This document shows, one piece after another, positions 18,377-26,530 of a stretch of DNA of 64,000 nucleotides. Every line of letters begins with the position of its first letter. Position 1 is the stretch's first letter. This stretch comes from Rugamonas fusca (GTDB lineage Bacteria; Pseudomonadota; Gammaproteobacteria; Burkholderiales; Burkholderiaceae_D). The notes under the pieces are model-generated. The model was not told the DNA's origin. It ran no database searches and worked only from the letters and a program-made list of their open reading frames with translations. The DNA is taken from the NCBI RefSeq assembly GCF_014042365.1, contig NZ_JACEZS010000012.1:1-64000 (forward strand). The letters run 5' to 3'. Both the position numbers and the translations under genes were made by a program.

Positions 18377-19633
18377 TCATGCGGCCGCTGCCCGGCGGGC
18401 GCCGCTCGCTGCCGGCGCCGCGGCGGCCGGGCGGAACGAGAAGTGCATCCACACCAGCGAGACGCAGACGGTGCCGTACAACAGCATGAAGGCGCTGGAA
18501 CGTACACCCGTCAGGTCGACCAGGGCGCCGAACATGATCGGCAGGATGAAGCCACCCAGGCCGCCGGCCAGGCCCACCACGCCCGATACGGCGCCGATGT
18601 TGTCGCTGAAGTCGTCAGCGATGAACTTGAAGACGGAGGCCTTGCCCACCGCCATGGCCGTGCCGACGATGAACAGCAGGGCCGTGAACATCCAGGGTGC
18701 GACGGCCAGGTGCAGCACCATGTCGCCCTTGACGGTCTTGACCACCATGTCCGTGGGCGGGTACGACAGCAGGAAGAAGCACACCCAGCACACCCACATC
18801 ACGGCCCAGGTGACCTTGTGGGCGCCGTAGCGGTCCGAGATCCAGCCGCCCACGGCACGCAGCACGCCACCGGGCAGCGAGAAGCAGGCAGCCAGCAAGG
18901 CGGCCAGCTTCAGGTCGAAGCCGTATTCGGCCACGTAGTATTTGGTCATCCACAGGGCCAGGCCCACATAGCCGCCGAACACGACGGAGTAGTACTGGCA
19001 GTAGCGCCATACGCGGCGGTCCTTGAGCACCTTGAGCTGCTGGGCGAACGTGACGCTGCCCGATACCAGGTGCGACGGATCGCTGTAGGTGAAGACCCAG
19101 AACGCCAGCGCCGTCACCAGCATGGCGCAGGCGTAGACGGTGGGCAGCATCTGCCAGCCGAACGCGGTGATGATGGCGGGGGCGACGAACTTGGTCAGGG
19201 CCGAGCCGGAGTTACCGGCGCCGAAAATGCCCATGGCCAGGCCGCGGCGCTCCTTCGGGAACCAGCGCGCCACATAGGGCGTGCCGACCGAGAACGAACC
19301 GCCGGCCAGGCCGACGAACAGGCCCAGCACGAGGAACTGCCAGAATTCCGTGGCGCGGCCGATCATATAGATGGGAATCACGGTGGCCAGCATCAGCGCG
19401 AAGAACACGATACGGCCGCCGAAACGGTCGCACCAGATGCCCAGCGGGACGCGCACCAGCGAGCCGCTCAGCACGGGCATGGCGGCCAGCAGGCCGAACT
19501 CCGTTTCGTTCAGGCCCAGCGTCTTCTTGATCGGAATACCCAGCACGGCGAACATCATCCAGATCGCGAAACAGATGGTGAAGGCCGTCGTACTGCTGAC
19601 CAGCACCTGGATCGCCTTATTCTTGTTTTCCAC
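18377..19633 (-). CDS. narK1: Nitrate transporter, NarK1 type
   Basis: This is a 418-residue major facilitator transporter. Its short N terminus and the segment GLFVGLAGGSFSVGTPYVARWFP place it in the NarK1 group, which imports nitrate with protons and so starts nitrate respiration before nitrite accumulates. The Ala-rich C-terminal tail is not conserved. It is preceded by GGAG. It follows nsrR on the same strand with a 106-nt gap. A shared motif lies about 115 bp upstream. No clear FNR box was found there. Confidence 0.93.
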   Translation of the reverse strand: MENKNKAIQVLVSSTTAFTICFAIWMMFAVLGIPIKKTLGLNETEFGLLAAMPVLSGSLVRVPLGIWCDRFGGRIVFFALMLATVIPIYMIGRATEFWQFLVLGLFVGLAGGSFSVGTPYVARWFPKERRGLAMGIFGAGNSGSALTKFVAPAIITAFGWQMLPTVYACAMLVTALAFWVFTYSDPSHLVSGSVTFAQQLKVLKDRRVWRYCQYYSVVFGGYVGLALWMTKYYVAEYGFDLKLAALLAACFSLPGGVLRAVGGWISDRYGAHKVTWAVMWVCWVCFFLLSYPPTDMVVKTVKGDMVLHLAVAPWMFTALLFIVGTAMAVGKASVFKFIADDFSDNIGAVSGVVGLAGGLGGFILPIMFGALVDLTGVRSSAFMLLYGTVCVSLVWMHFSFRPAAAAPAASGARRAAAA

Positions 19634-19739
19634 TTTGCTTCTCCTGACACACTATGGGATGACGTCAGGTTACGCGTCCGCAACAAGAGACACTATTACC
19701 CGTAGGGCTAAAACCCGGACGGCAATCAGGCTAGTGCCA

Positions 19740-20234
19740 TCAGCCGAAAGAACTAGTTGCCACATCCCGTCGTTGCAATAACTGCATGGGCGCCACGCCG
19801 CCCTGCCCCAGTCCCAGCCCACCTGCCCCGCCGGGCGTGCCCACCAGGTCGGCCAGCGTGGCCCGGTCCAGCACCCCCAGGTAGGCCGCCGTGGCCTGGC
19901 CCAGCAAGCCTTTCAGGCCGCAGCAGCTGGCATAGGGGCACACTTCGCGCGCTGCGTCGAAGCAGGCCGCCATATAAAAGTCGTTCTCCGTGTGGCGCAC
20001 CACGGCGCCCACGCTGATGTCCTCGGGCGCCTTGGCCAGGCGCAGGCCGCCATTGCGGCCGCGCACGGTCTGCACCAGGCCCGTCAAGCCTAATTGATAG
20101 ACCACCTTCATCAGGTGGTTCTTTGAAATGCCATGCTGGCTGGCGATATCCTGGATCGTCACCAGCCGGCCGGGCTGGCCCGCCAGATGAATCAGCGTGC
20201 GCAGCGTGTAGTCGGTATATGCGGTCAGCCTCAT
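19740..20234 (-). CDS. nsrR: Rrf2-family NO-responsive repressor NsrR
   Basis: The 164 residues have an Rrf2 winged helix (MRLTAYTDYTLRTLIHLA at the start) and the cluster Cys residues C91, C99 and C104/C105, close to the E. coli NsrR ligands. NsrR binds DNA with an intact Fe-S cluster and releases it when NO attacks the cluster. The start at 20234 has GGGGGAG upstream. It is divergent from the NO reductase gene, its classical target, with a 220-bp shared promoter region holding a candidate NsrR site. The C-terminal tail from about residue 130 is Gly-rich and atypical. Confidence 0.88.
   Translation of the reverse strand: MRLTAYTDYTLRTLIHLAGQPGRLVTIQDIASQHGISKNHLMKVVYQLGLTGLVQTVRGRNGGLRLAKAPEDISVGAVVRHTENDFYMAACFDAAREVCPYASCCGLKGLLGQATAAYLGVLDRATLADLVGTPGGAGGLGLGQGGVAPMQLLQRRDVATSSFG
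19741..19756 (-). promoter_or_regulatory. Shared GGACTAG-type motif, narK1 copy
   Basis: CAGCCGAAAGAACTAG overlaps the last codons of nsrR, about 110 bp before narK1. It is identical to the copy upstream of the nosL-like gene at 14 of 16 positions. Because it lies in coding sequence, the match could be chance, but the distance to the next gene is similar. Confidence 0.4.
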
Positions 20235-20302
20235 GGCTCCCCCGTTGTTTATATTGCAATTCTCTACGCGAAATCGCCTCGCGAGAAGGCGTTGTTGGAT
20301 TA

Positions 20303-20323
20303 TTGATGCATCCAAAATATTTG
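20303..20323 (+). promoter_or_regulatory. Candidate NsrR operator
   Basis: TTGATGCAT, two bases, then AAAATATTTG resembles the NsrR consensus of GATGCAT and AAATACATC half-sites (about 13 of 20 informative positions). It lies between nsrR and norB, where autoregulation and norB repression are expected. Confidence 0.45.
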
Positions 20324-20326
20324 TTC

Positions 20327-20340
20327 ATAACTTGGATCAA
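20327..20340 (+). promoter_or_regulatory. Upstream FNR/DNR-like half-degenerate box of norB
   Basis: ATAAC-TTGG-ATCAA has a perfect right half-site and an AAC-ending left half, as do three other sites in the window. It is centred about 55 bp upstream of the better box at 20382-20395. Confidence 0.4.
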
Positions 20341-20381
20341 GAAAAACATACATTTGTTATGCTTCTTTAAAACACGGGCCT

Positions 20382-20395
20382 ATGATGCGTATCAG
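20382..20395 (+). promoter_or_regulatory. FNR/DNR-type box of norB
   Basis: ATGAT-GCGT-ATCAG is one base off consensus in each half. A -41.5 arrangement predicts transcription from about 20430. That gives a 25-nt leader that includes AGGAA and fits the ATG at 20455 better than the one at 20440. Confidence 0.65.
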
Positions 20396-20454
20396 ACGAG
20401 TGCCAATTGAATGACTCGCCCTGATTTCAAACACCAACCATGAGGAACTTAGCC

Positions 20455-22734
20455 ATGCACGCTACGCGCAAACTCTGGACCTGGCTGGCTGTCATCTGTG
20501 TTCTATCCTTCTCCGTACTCGGGTGGGTAGGCGCGGAGATTTACCTGACAGCCCCGCCTATCCCTAAACACATCGTCAGCACCGACGGCCAGCAGCTCTT
20601 TACGGGTGAGCAGGTCGAGCGCGGCCAGGAAGCATGGCTGTCCGCTGGCGGCCAGCAACTGGGCACCGTCTGGGGCCACGGCAGCTACGTGGCGCCGGAC
20701 TGGTCGGCCGACTGGCTGCACCGCGAAGCGCTGGCCCTGCGCGAGATCTGGGCCCAGCGTGAATTCAAGGTGCCGTTCGAACAGCTGAACAAGGCCACCC
20801 AGGGCGCGCTCAACGCACGCCTGCAGGAGGAAATGCGCCATAACAGCTACGACAAGGCCACCGACACCATCACGCTGTCGCCTGACCGTGCCGAAGCCGT
20901 GCGGGTGGTCGCTGAGCACTACATGGGCCTGTTCGGCACCGATCCGAAACTGGAAGCGCTGCGTATCCAGTACGCGATGAACGCCAACTCGCTGCCCGAT
21001 CACGACGACCTGCAGGCGCTGCCAGCGTTCATCTTCTGGTCCTCGTGGGCTGCCGGCACCGACCGTCCCGGCGCCACCTTGCTGAGCTACACGAGCAACT
21101 GGCCCAGCGAACCGCTGATCAACAACCGCCCCACGGCCACCGCCGGCATCTGGTCGGTCGCCTCCATCATCCTGATGATCGGCGCCATCGCCGCCATGAT
21201 CATGTACCACTCGACCGCCAAGGAAGAGGAAGATCCCGTCCCGCCGAAGAATGACCCGCTGTTCAGCCTGAAAGCCACGCCTTCCATGCTGGCCACCAAG
21301 AAGTACTTCTTCGTCGTCATCGGCCTGATCCTGGCCCAAGTGGGCATGGGCGCCATCACGGCCCACTACGCGGTCGAAGGCCACAGCTTCTTCGGCTTCC
21401 CGCTGGCCGACATCCTGCCGTTCACCGTCAGCCGCACCATCCACACCCAGTTCGCCGTGCTGTGGATCGCCACCGCCTGGCTGGCCACGGGCCTGTACAT
21501 CGCCCCCGCCATCTCGGGCCACGAGCCGAAGTACCAGAAACTGGGCGTGAACCTGCTGTTCTACGCGCTGCTGTTCATCGTCGTCGGTTCCACCGCCATG
21601 GGCTGGATCGGCTCCGTCGCCCACAAGGGCAGCGCCTTCCAGTTCTGGATCGGTAACCAGGGCCTGGAATTCACCAGCATGGGCCGCGTGTGGCAAATCC
21701 TGCTGTTCGTCGGCCTGCTGTTCTGGGTCACGCTGCTGGGCCGTGGTCTGTGGCCCGCGCTGAAAAAACCATCGGAAAGCCGCGGCCTGATCGCCATGGT
21801 GTTCCTGTCGGCCCTGTGCATCGGCGGCTTCTACGCCACCTCGCTGACCTGGGGTCGTGGTACCCACTACTCGATGATCGAATACTGGCGCTGGTGGCTG
21901 GTCCACCTGTGGGTGGAAGGCTTCTTCGAAGTGTTCGCCACGGCCGTCATCGCGCTGCTGTTCACCCGCCTGGGCCTGATCCGCGCCGCTACCGCCAACA
22001 GCGCCATCGTGCTGGAAACCATCGTGTTCCTGTTCGGCGGCATCCTGGGCACCCTGCACCACCTGTACTTCACCGGCACGCCGACCTTCGTGATCGCCAT
22101 TGGCGCCATGTTCTCGGCCCTGGAAGTGGTGCCGCTGTCGATGATCGGTGTCGAGGCATACCGCAACTACCAGCGCTCCAAGGCCGCACCATGGGTGCAG
22201 AGCTACAAGTGGTCTATCCTGTGCTTCATCGCCGTGGGCTTCTGGAACACGGTGGGCGCCGGCCTGCTGGGCTTCTCGATCAACACCCCGATCGCGCTGT
22301 ACTACATGCAAGGCCTGAACCTGACGGCCGCCCACGGCCACGCCGCCCTGTTCGGTGTGTACGGCATGCTCGGTATCGGCCTGATGCTGTTCTGCCTGCG
22401 TGGCCTGGTGGCACGCGCCGCCTGGGCCGACAGCCTGCTCAAGCCCATGTTCTGGCTGCTCAACATCGGCCTGGCCATGATGGTGTTCATCTCGCTGGTG
22501 CCCGCTGGTATCTACCAGGCCTGGGCCAGCGTCACCGAAGGCATGTGGTTCGCCCGCTCGCCTGAAGTGGTGCACTCGAAAGTGATGGAAACGCTGGTGT
22601 GGCTGCGCGTTCCTGGCGATATCGTGTTCGCCCTGGGCACGCTGTTCCTGGCCGTGTTCGCATGGCGCCTGATGACCGGCGGCAGCAAAGCCGCCGCGTC
22701 GCAAGGCGTAGTAACGGGCGCCGACCGCGCCTGA
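20455..22734 (+). CDS. norB: Quinol-dependent nitric oxide reductase (qNor)
   Basis: This 759-residue single-subunit enzyme (also called NorZ) reduces two NO to N2O with quinol electrons in the membrane. An N-terminal TM segment precedes a periplasmic domain of about 200 residues (FTGEQVERGQEAW and on), the fused NorC-like extension of qNor. The catalytic NorB part follows with its conserved His residues (for example HTQFAVLW, VEGFFEVFATA, HHLYFTGTP). AGGAA is 7 nt before the ATG at 20455. It has no norC or norQD neighbours, as expected for qNor. Confidence 0.95.
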   Translation: MHATRKLWTWLAVICVLSFSVLGWVGAEIYLTAPPIPKHIVSTDGQQLFTGEQVERGQEAWLSAGGQQLGTVWGHGSYVAPDWSADWLHREALALREIWAQREFKVPFEQLNKATQGALNARLQEEMRHNSYDKATDTITLSPDRAEAVRVVAEHYMGLFGTDPKLEALRIQYAMNANSLPDHDDLQALPAFIFWSSWAAGTDRPGATLLSYTSNWPSEPLINNRPTATAGIWSVASIILMIGAIAAMIMYHSTAKEEEDPVPPKNDPLFSLKATPSMLATKKYFFVVIGLILAQVGMGAITAHYAVEGHSFFGFPLADILPFTVSRTIHTQFAVLWIATAWLATGLYIAPAISGHEPKYQKLGVNLLFYALLFIVVGSTAMGWIGSVAHKGSAFQFWIGNQGLEFTSMGRVWQILLFVGLLFWVTLLGRGLWPALKKPSESRGLIAMVFLSALCIGGFYATSLTWGRGTHYSMIEYWRWWLVHLWVEGFFEVFATAVIALLFTRLGLIRAATANSAIVLETIVFLFGGILGTLHHLYFTGTPTFVIAIGAMFSALEVVPLSMIGVEAYRNYQRSKAAPWVQSYKWSILCFIAVGFWNTVGAGLLGFSINTPIALYYMQGLNLTAAHGHAALFGVYGMLGIGLMLFCLRGLVARAAWADSLLKPMFWLLNIGLAMMVFISLVPAGIYQAWASVTEGMWFARSPEVVHSKVMETLVWLRVPGDIVFALGTLFLAVFAWRLMTGGSKAAASQGVVTGADRA

Positions 22735-22750
22735 TCGATGCAGTAAATCC

Positions 22751-22798
22751 GGGCCGCGCTCGCGGCCCATCCACCGGGGAGGCGCGCGCCGCCTCCCC
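22751..22798 (+). terminator. Tandem GC hairpins after norB
   Basis: Two stems follow the norB stop codon: 22751-22758 with 22761-22768, and 22776-22783 with 22791-22798. Neither has a T-run. They may end transcription inefficiently or stabilise the norB message ahead of the DUF2249 gene. Confidence 0.4.
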
Positions 22799-22829
22799 CA
22801 CTTTGATTAAATTGACCTGGAGTGTTAAC

Positions 22830-23093
22830 ATGTCCCACGATTGCTCGCAACCGACCGGCCCCGATGGCATCTACCCCTTCGACGCGCGCGGCGTTGCCAA
22901 ACGATTCCGCCACGCCGCCATCTTCGGCGCGCTGGATTCCCTGAACCCCGGAGAAGTCATGCGTTTTTGTAACGACCACGATCCCCTGCCGCTGCTGAAC
23001 CAGATCGCCCAGTTCTTCGGCCCGCGCGTGAAAGTGGCCTACGTGTCGCGCCAGCCGGGCCAGGTGATCATCGACTTCCTGGTCGCGGCCTGA
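22830..23093 (+). CDS. DUF2249 domain protein
   Basis: This 87-residue soluble protein has the DUF2249 fold (SirA/TusA-like). Conserved elements are GIYPFDARGVAKRFRHAAIFGALDSLNPGEVMRFCNDHDPLPLLNQI and a C-terminal beta strand. Such proteins are frequent companions of denitrification genes, but their biochemical role is unknown. The start has TGGAG upstream. It lies between norB and a SirB2-like gene. A second DUF2249 gene is at 36053-36304. Confidence 0.85.
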   Translation: MSHDCSQPTGPDGIYPFDARGVAKRFRHAAIFGALDSLNPGEVMRFCNDHDPLPLLNQIAQFFGPRVKVAYVSRQPGQVIIDFLVAA

Positions 23094-23102
23094 CCGCCGG
23101 CC

Positions 23103-23480
23103 ATGGACTACTACGCCATCAAGCATTTCCACATGGGCTGCGCCGCCATGAGCGGCAGCCTGTTCCTGCTGCGCGGGTACTGGATGCTGGCCAACCCGGC
23201 CCGCTTGCAGCAGCGCTGGGTGCGCACCGCGCCCCACGTGATCGACACGGCGCTGCTGGCCAGCGCCCTGACCATGGTAGTCCTGTCCCACCAATATCCG
23301 TTCGTGCAAGGCTGGCTCACCGCCAAGGTGCTGGCCCTGCTGCTCTACATCGTACTGGGCACCATCGCCCTCAAGCGCGGCAAGACCCGCGCCGTGCGCG
23401 CCACCGCGTTCGTGGCCGCCGTCACCGCCTTCCTCTACATCGGCAGCGTGGCCTTCACCAAGCAGGTGTGGCCGTTCTGA
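23103..23480 (+). CDS. SirB2-family membrane protein
   Basis: This 125-residue membrane protein has about four hydrophobic segments and the SirB2 pattern (YYAIKHFHMGCAAMSGSLFLLRGYWML, then PHVIDTALLASALTM and KVLALLLYIVLGTIALKRG). The conserved His residues H9, H11 and the one in PHVID could bind heme or metal. Function is unknown. It starts 9 nt after the DUF2249 gene, so the two probably form a pair transcribed toward nirK. Confidence 0.85.
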   Translation: MDYYAIKHFHMGCAAMSGSLFLLRGYWMLANPARLQQRWVRTAPHVIDTALLASALTMVVLSHQYPFVQGWLTAKVLALLLYIVLGTIALKRGKTRAVRATAFVAAVTAFLYIGSVAFTKQVWPF

Positions 23481-23506
23481 TCCGTTCAGCGCGCCCTCCG
23501 CGCGAT

Positions 23507-23567
23507 TCGGTAACCTGGATCAAGGATTGCCCGACCTCCCGGGCAAATCGGTAACTTACATCAAGGA
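23507..23567 (+). promoter_or_regulatory. Twin FNR/DNR-like boxes of nirK, 41 bp apart
   Basis: TCGGTAAC, 4 nt, then ATCAAGGA occurs at 23507-23526 and again at 23548-23567, an exact 41-bp period (close to four helical turns). The 14-mer cores are GTAAC-CTGG-ATCAA and GTAAC-TTAC-ATCAA. A 7-bp inverted repeat (23527-23533 with 23540-23546) lies between them. The downstream box predicts transcription from about 23599. Confidence 0.6.
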
Positions 23568-23644
23568 AAGTCTTCCACCCGGACCGTAGCATGGAACCGT
23601 CATCCACATCAGGGGTGGCACCATCAACCAACAAGGTGAAGAAG

Positions 23645-25078
23645 ATGAAGAAGAAATACAAACTTGCCGCGACCTGGCTGGCCAGCGTCTCCGCCGCTCT
23701 CAGCATGGTTCCCGTCAACGCTGCCGCGCCTGCGGCTCCGGCTGCAGAAGCCGCCCTGCCCGTTGTAGTGCAGGAACTGGTGGCGCCACCGGCGCTGCCC
23801 CCGCGCATCACGCGCACCACGGCAGCGCGCGTGGTCGTCAACCTGACGGTGGAAGAAGTGGAGCGCGAGATCGCCCCCGGCACCCGCTACACCTTCTGGA
23901 CCTTTGGCGGCACCGTGCCGGGCAAGATGATCCGCGTGCGCGAAGGCGACACGGTGGAACTGCACCTGAAGAACCTGCCGGGCAACAAGCTGCCCCACAA
24001 TATCGACCTGCACGCCGTGACCGGCCCGGGCGGCGGCGCCGCGCAAACCCTGATCGCGCCGGGTAACGAAGCCACGTTCACCTTCAAGACCCTCAACCCG
24101 GGCCTGTATGTGTACCACTGCGCCACGGCGCCGGTCGATATGCACATCGGTAACGGCATGTACGGCATGATCCTGGTCGAACCGAAGGAAGGTTTGCCGC
24201 CCGTCGACAAAGAGTTCTACGTGATGCAGGGCGAGTTCTACACCAGCGGCGCCTATCGCGCGCCCGGCCTGCAAGCGTTCGACATGCAGAAAACCATCGA
24301 CGAGAAGCCCACCTACGTGCTGTTCAACGGCGCCGACGGCGCGCTGACGGGCGCCAATGCGCTGAAAGCGAACGCCAACGAGAAAGTGCGCATGTACTTC
24401 GGCGTCGGCGGCCCGAACGTCACCTCCAGCTTCCACATCATCGGCACCATCTTCGACAAGGTGTACACGGAAGGCGGCAAGCACTACCAGGAGCACGTGC
24501 AGACCACCATGGTGCCGGCCGGCGGCTCGACCATCGTCGAATTCGTGCCGCGCGTGCCGGGCAACCTGACGCTGGTGGACCACTCACTGTCGCGCGCGTT
24601 CAACAAGGGCGCCATCGGCCTGCTGTCGATCTCCGGTCCTGAGCGGCCAGAGATTTACAGCAAGGGCATCAAGACGCCATTGCCAGGGGTGGTCGCCAAG
24701 GCCGCACCGGCCGCGCCCGCCGCGCCCGTCGTCACCGGCGCCGCCCACACGGCCCAGCAGGTACGCGGCAAGCAGGTGTTCGAGAGCACCTGCGCGGCCT
24801 GCCACCAGGCCGACGGCAAGGGCGTGGCTGGCGTGTTCCCGCCACTGGCCAATTCGGACTTCTTCCAGCAACGTCCGTATGAGATGGCGCACATCGTCAT
24901 CAACGGCCGTAGCGGGGAGATCGTGGTCAACGGCGATCACTACAACGGCGTGATGCCGGCCCAGACCCTGGACGACGATGACGTGGCCGCCGTGATCAAC
25001 TACGTCAACGTGGAGCTCAACAAGGGCAAGCCGGTGATCACCCCGGCGCAAGTGCGCGATATGCGCAAGGCCAAGTAA
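23645..25078 (+). CDS. nirK: Copper nitrite reductase with C-terminal cytochrome c domain
   Basis: NirK reduces nitrite to NO in the periplasm. The 477 residues have a signal peptide (about 1-27), two cupredoxin domains and a fused cytochrome c. Copper ligands are visible at H118 and H123 (PHNIDLH), H158, C159 and H167 with M172 (YHCATAPVDMHIGNGM), plus later His in SSFHIIG and LVDHSLSR. An Ala/Pro linker leads to the heme motif CAACH at 383-387 and a likely axial Met in GVMPAQ. This matches the heme-tethered NirK of Ralstonia pickettii. The ATG at 23645 is chosen because an upstream ATG (23591) would precede the predicted transcript start. Confidence 0.95.
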   Translation: MKKKYKLAATWLASVSAALSMVPVNAAAPAAPAAEAALPVVVQELVAPPALPPRITRTTAARVVVNLTVEEVEREIAPGTRYTFWTFGGTVPGKMIRVREGDTVELHLKNLPGNKLPHNIDLHAVTGPGGGAAQTLIAPGNEATFTFKTLNPGLYVYHCATAPVDMHIGNGMYGMILVEPKEGLPPVDKEFYVMQGEFYTSGAYRAPGLQAFDMQKTIDEKPTYVLFNGADGALTGANALKANANEKVRMYFGVGGPNVTSSFHIIGTIFDKVYTEGGKHYQEHVQTTMVPAGGSTIVEFVPRVPGNLTLVDHSLSRAFNKGAIGLLSISGPERPEIYSKGIKTPLPGVVAKAAPAAPAAPVVTGAAHTAQQVRGKQVFESTCAACHQADGKGVAGVFPPLANSDFFQQRPYEMAHIVINGRSGEIVVNGDHYNGVMPAQTLDDDDVAAVINYVNVELNKGKPVITPAQVRDMRKAK

Positions 25079-25080
25079 TC

Positions 25081-25863
25081 ATGGCCACCACGCCACGCCA
25101 TCTGGCGGCCGCCTGCCTGGTGGCCTTCATGTGCGCGGCCGGCGCCAGCGGCGGCGAATACCGCCCGCTGCCCGGCGGCCAGCTGCGCAGCGTGCTGCCA
25201 GCCGATGGCGTGGCGTCCGACGCCACCGTGGCCCCGTTCCAGATGCGTACCCACCCCGTCACCAACGGCGAGTTCCGCGCATTCCTGCGCCAGCATCCGG
25301 AATGGGTCCGCGGCCAGGCGCCGGCCTTATTCGCTTCGCCCACCTATCTGCAAACGTGGGGCAGCGCGGACGATCCCGCGCCACTGGCGCCGGACGCGCC
25401 CGTAACGCGCGTGAGCTGGTACGCGGCCGCCGCATTTTGCGCCAGCGAGCAGGCCCGCCTGCCGCGCTGGTACGAATGGGAATTCGCGGCCGCCGCCGAC
25501 GAGCGCCGGCCCGACGCCCGCGACGATCCGGCCTGGCTGGCCCGCATCCTCGACTGGTACGCCTCGCCCGGCACCCATCCGCCCCGCTCCGTGGCCGCCC
25601 ACGCGCCCAACTTCTACGGCCTGTACGACATGCACGGCCTGATCTGGGAATGGGTGGATGACTACAGCGGCCTGTTCGTCAACGCTGACAGCCGCGCCAA
25701 GGGCGAACAAAGATCACTCGACTACTGCGGCGGCGCCGCCGTCTCGCTGGCGGACCGCCGCAACTATGCGGTGCTGATGCGCCTGGCCCTGCTGTCGGCC
25801 ATGGAAAGCCAGCAGGATGGCGCCAACCTGGGATTTCGCTGCGCCCGCGACGCGACTCCCTGA
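25081..25863 (+). CDS. nirV: NirV-like formylglycine-generating-enzyme-family protein
   Basis: The 260 residues have an N-terminal hydrophobic signal and a SUMF1/FGE-type sulfatase-modifying-factor domain (about 25-255; HPVTNGEFRAFL, RVSWYAAAAFCAS, RLPRWYEWEFAA, GLIWEWVDDYSG, ending NLGFRCARD). It begins 2 nt after nirK. NirV is the usual downstream partner of nirK in many denitrifiers, where its role is unsettled. The catalytic Cys pair of true formylglycine enzymes is not evident, so a modified activity is likely. Confidence 0.88.
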   Translation: MATTPRHLAAACLVAFMCAAGASGGEYRPLPGGQLRSVLPADGVASDATVAPFQMRTHPVTNGEFRAFLRQHPEWVRGQAPALFASPTYLQTWGSADDPAPLAPDAPVTRVSWYAAAAFCASEQARLPRWYEWEFAAAADERRPDARDDPAWLARILDWYASPGTHPPRSVAAHAPNFYGLYDMHGLIWEWVDDYSGLFVNADSRAKGEQRSLDYCGGAAVSLADRRNYAVLMRLALLSAMESQQDGANLGFRCARDATP

Positions 25864-25879
25864 ATCCAAGGACTTCACC

Positions 25880-26500
25880 ATGACAATCCGTTCAAACCTC
25901 TTACGCGGCGCGCTCGCCGGCGCGCTGCTGGCCGCCTGCGCCCTGCCCGCCACGGCGCCGCTGGCCGCGACGGCCGCGCCAGCTGCCCGTCCAAGCTACG
26001 CCGGCGCCTCGCTGTACCAGCTCGACACCACCCTCACCGACAGCCAGGGCCAGCGCGGCAGCCTGCGCGACATGGCCGGCCAGGTGGCCATCGTCACCAT
26101 GTTCTACGGCGACTGCAACGCCGCCTGCCCGGTCGTGATCGAAACGCTCAAGCGCACGGTGGCCGCGCTGGGGCCGCAGGGCCGCAAGCTCAAGGTGCTG
26201 ATGGTCAGTCTCGATCCCTTCCACGATTCGCCTGCCTCGCTGGCCCAGCTGGCCAACTTCCATCACCTCGACACCAGCCAGTTCAAACTGGCCGTGGCCA
26301 AGGATGAAGCGCAGACCCGCATGCTGGCGGCCGCCCTCAACATCAAGTTCCGCGTCATGGGCAGCGGCGAGATCAACCACACCACGCGCATCGTGCTGCT
26401 CGACGCGGGCGGCAACGTGCTGGGCGCCAGCAGCAAGCTCGATACCACGCCGGAACCGGAATTCGTCAAGCAGATCGCGGCCGCGCTGAAGTCCGGTTGA
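25880..26500 (+). CDS. SCO1/SenC-family copper chaperone, predicted lipoprotein
   Basis: This 206-residue thioredoxin-fold protein has the SCO copper site: C79 and C83 (CNAAC) and H167 (INHTTR). The N terminus has a lipobox-like LAAC with C20, so it is probably anchored in the membrane facing the periplasm. It lies 16 nt after nirV, with AAGGA upstream. SCO proteins deliver copper or reduce thiols for the CuA of oxidases. In this operon the natural client would be the copper sites of NirK, which is inference. Confidence 0.88.
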   Translation: MTIRSNLLRGALAGALLAACALPATAPLAATAAPAARPSYAGASLYQLDTTLTDSQGQRGSLRDMAGQVAIVTMFYGDCNAACPVVIETLKRTVAALGPQGRKLKVLMVSLDPFHDSPASLAQLANFHHLDTSQFKLAVAKDEAQTRMLAAALNIKFRVMGSGEINHTTRIVLLDAGGNVLGASSKLDTTPEPEFVKQIAAALKSG

Positions 26501-26530
26501 ACGCCGCCCGACAACGCCGCTTCGTTTTTT

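Noticed and set aside
23527..23546. Hairpin after the SirB2 gene as an intrinsic terminator
   Set aside because: The stem is only 7 bp with no T-run, and it lies between the two nirK boxes. A role in the promoter is as likely.
23591..23644. ATG 23591 as the nirK start
   Set aside because: It has no ribosome site and lies upstream of the transcript start predicted from the box at 23551-23564. The signal peptide begins at 23645.
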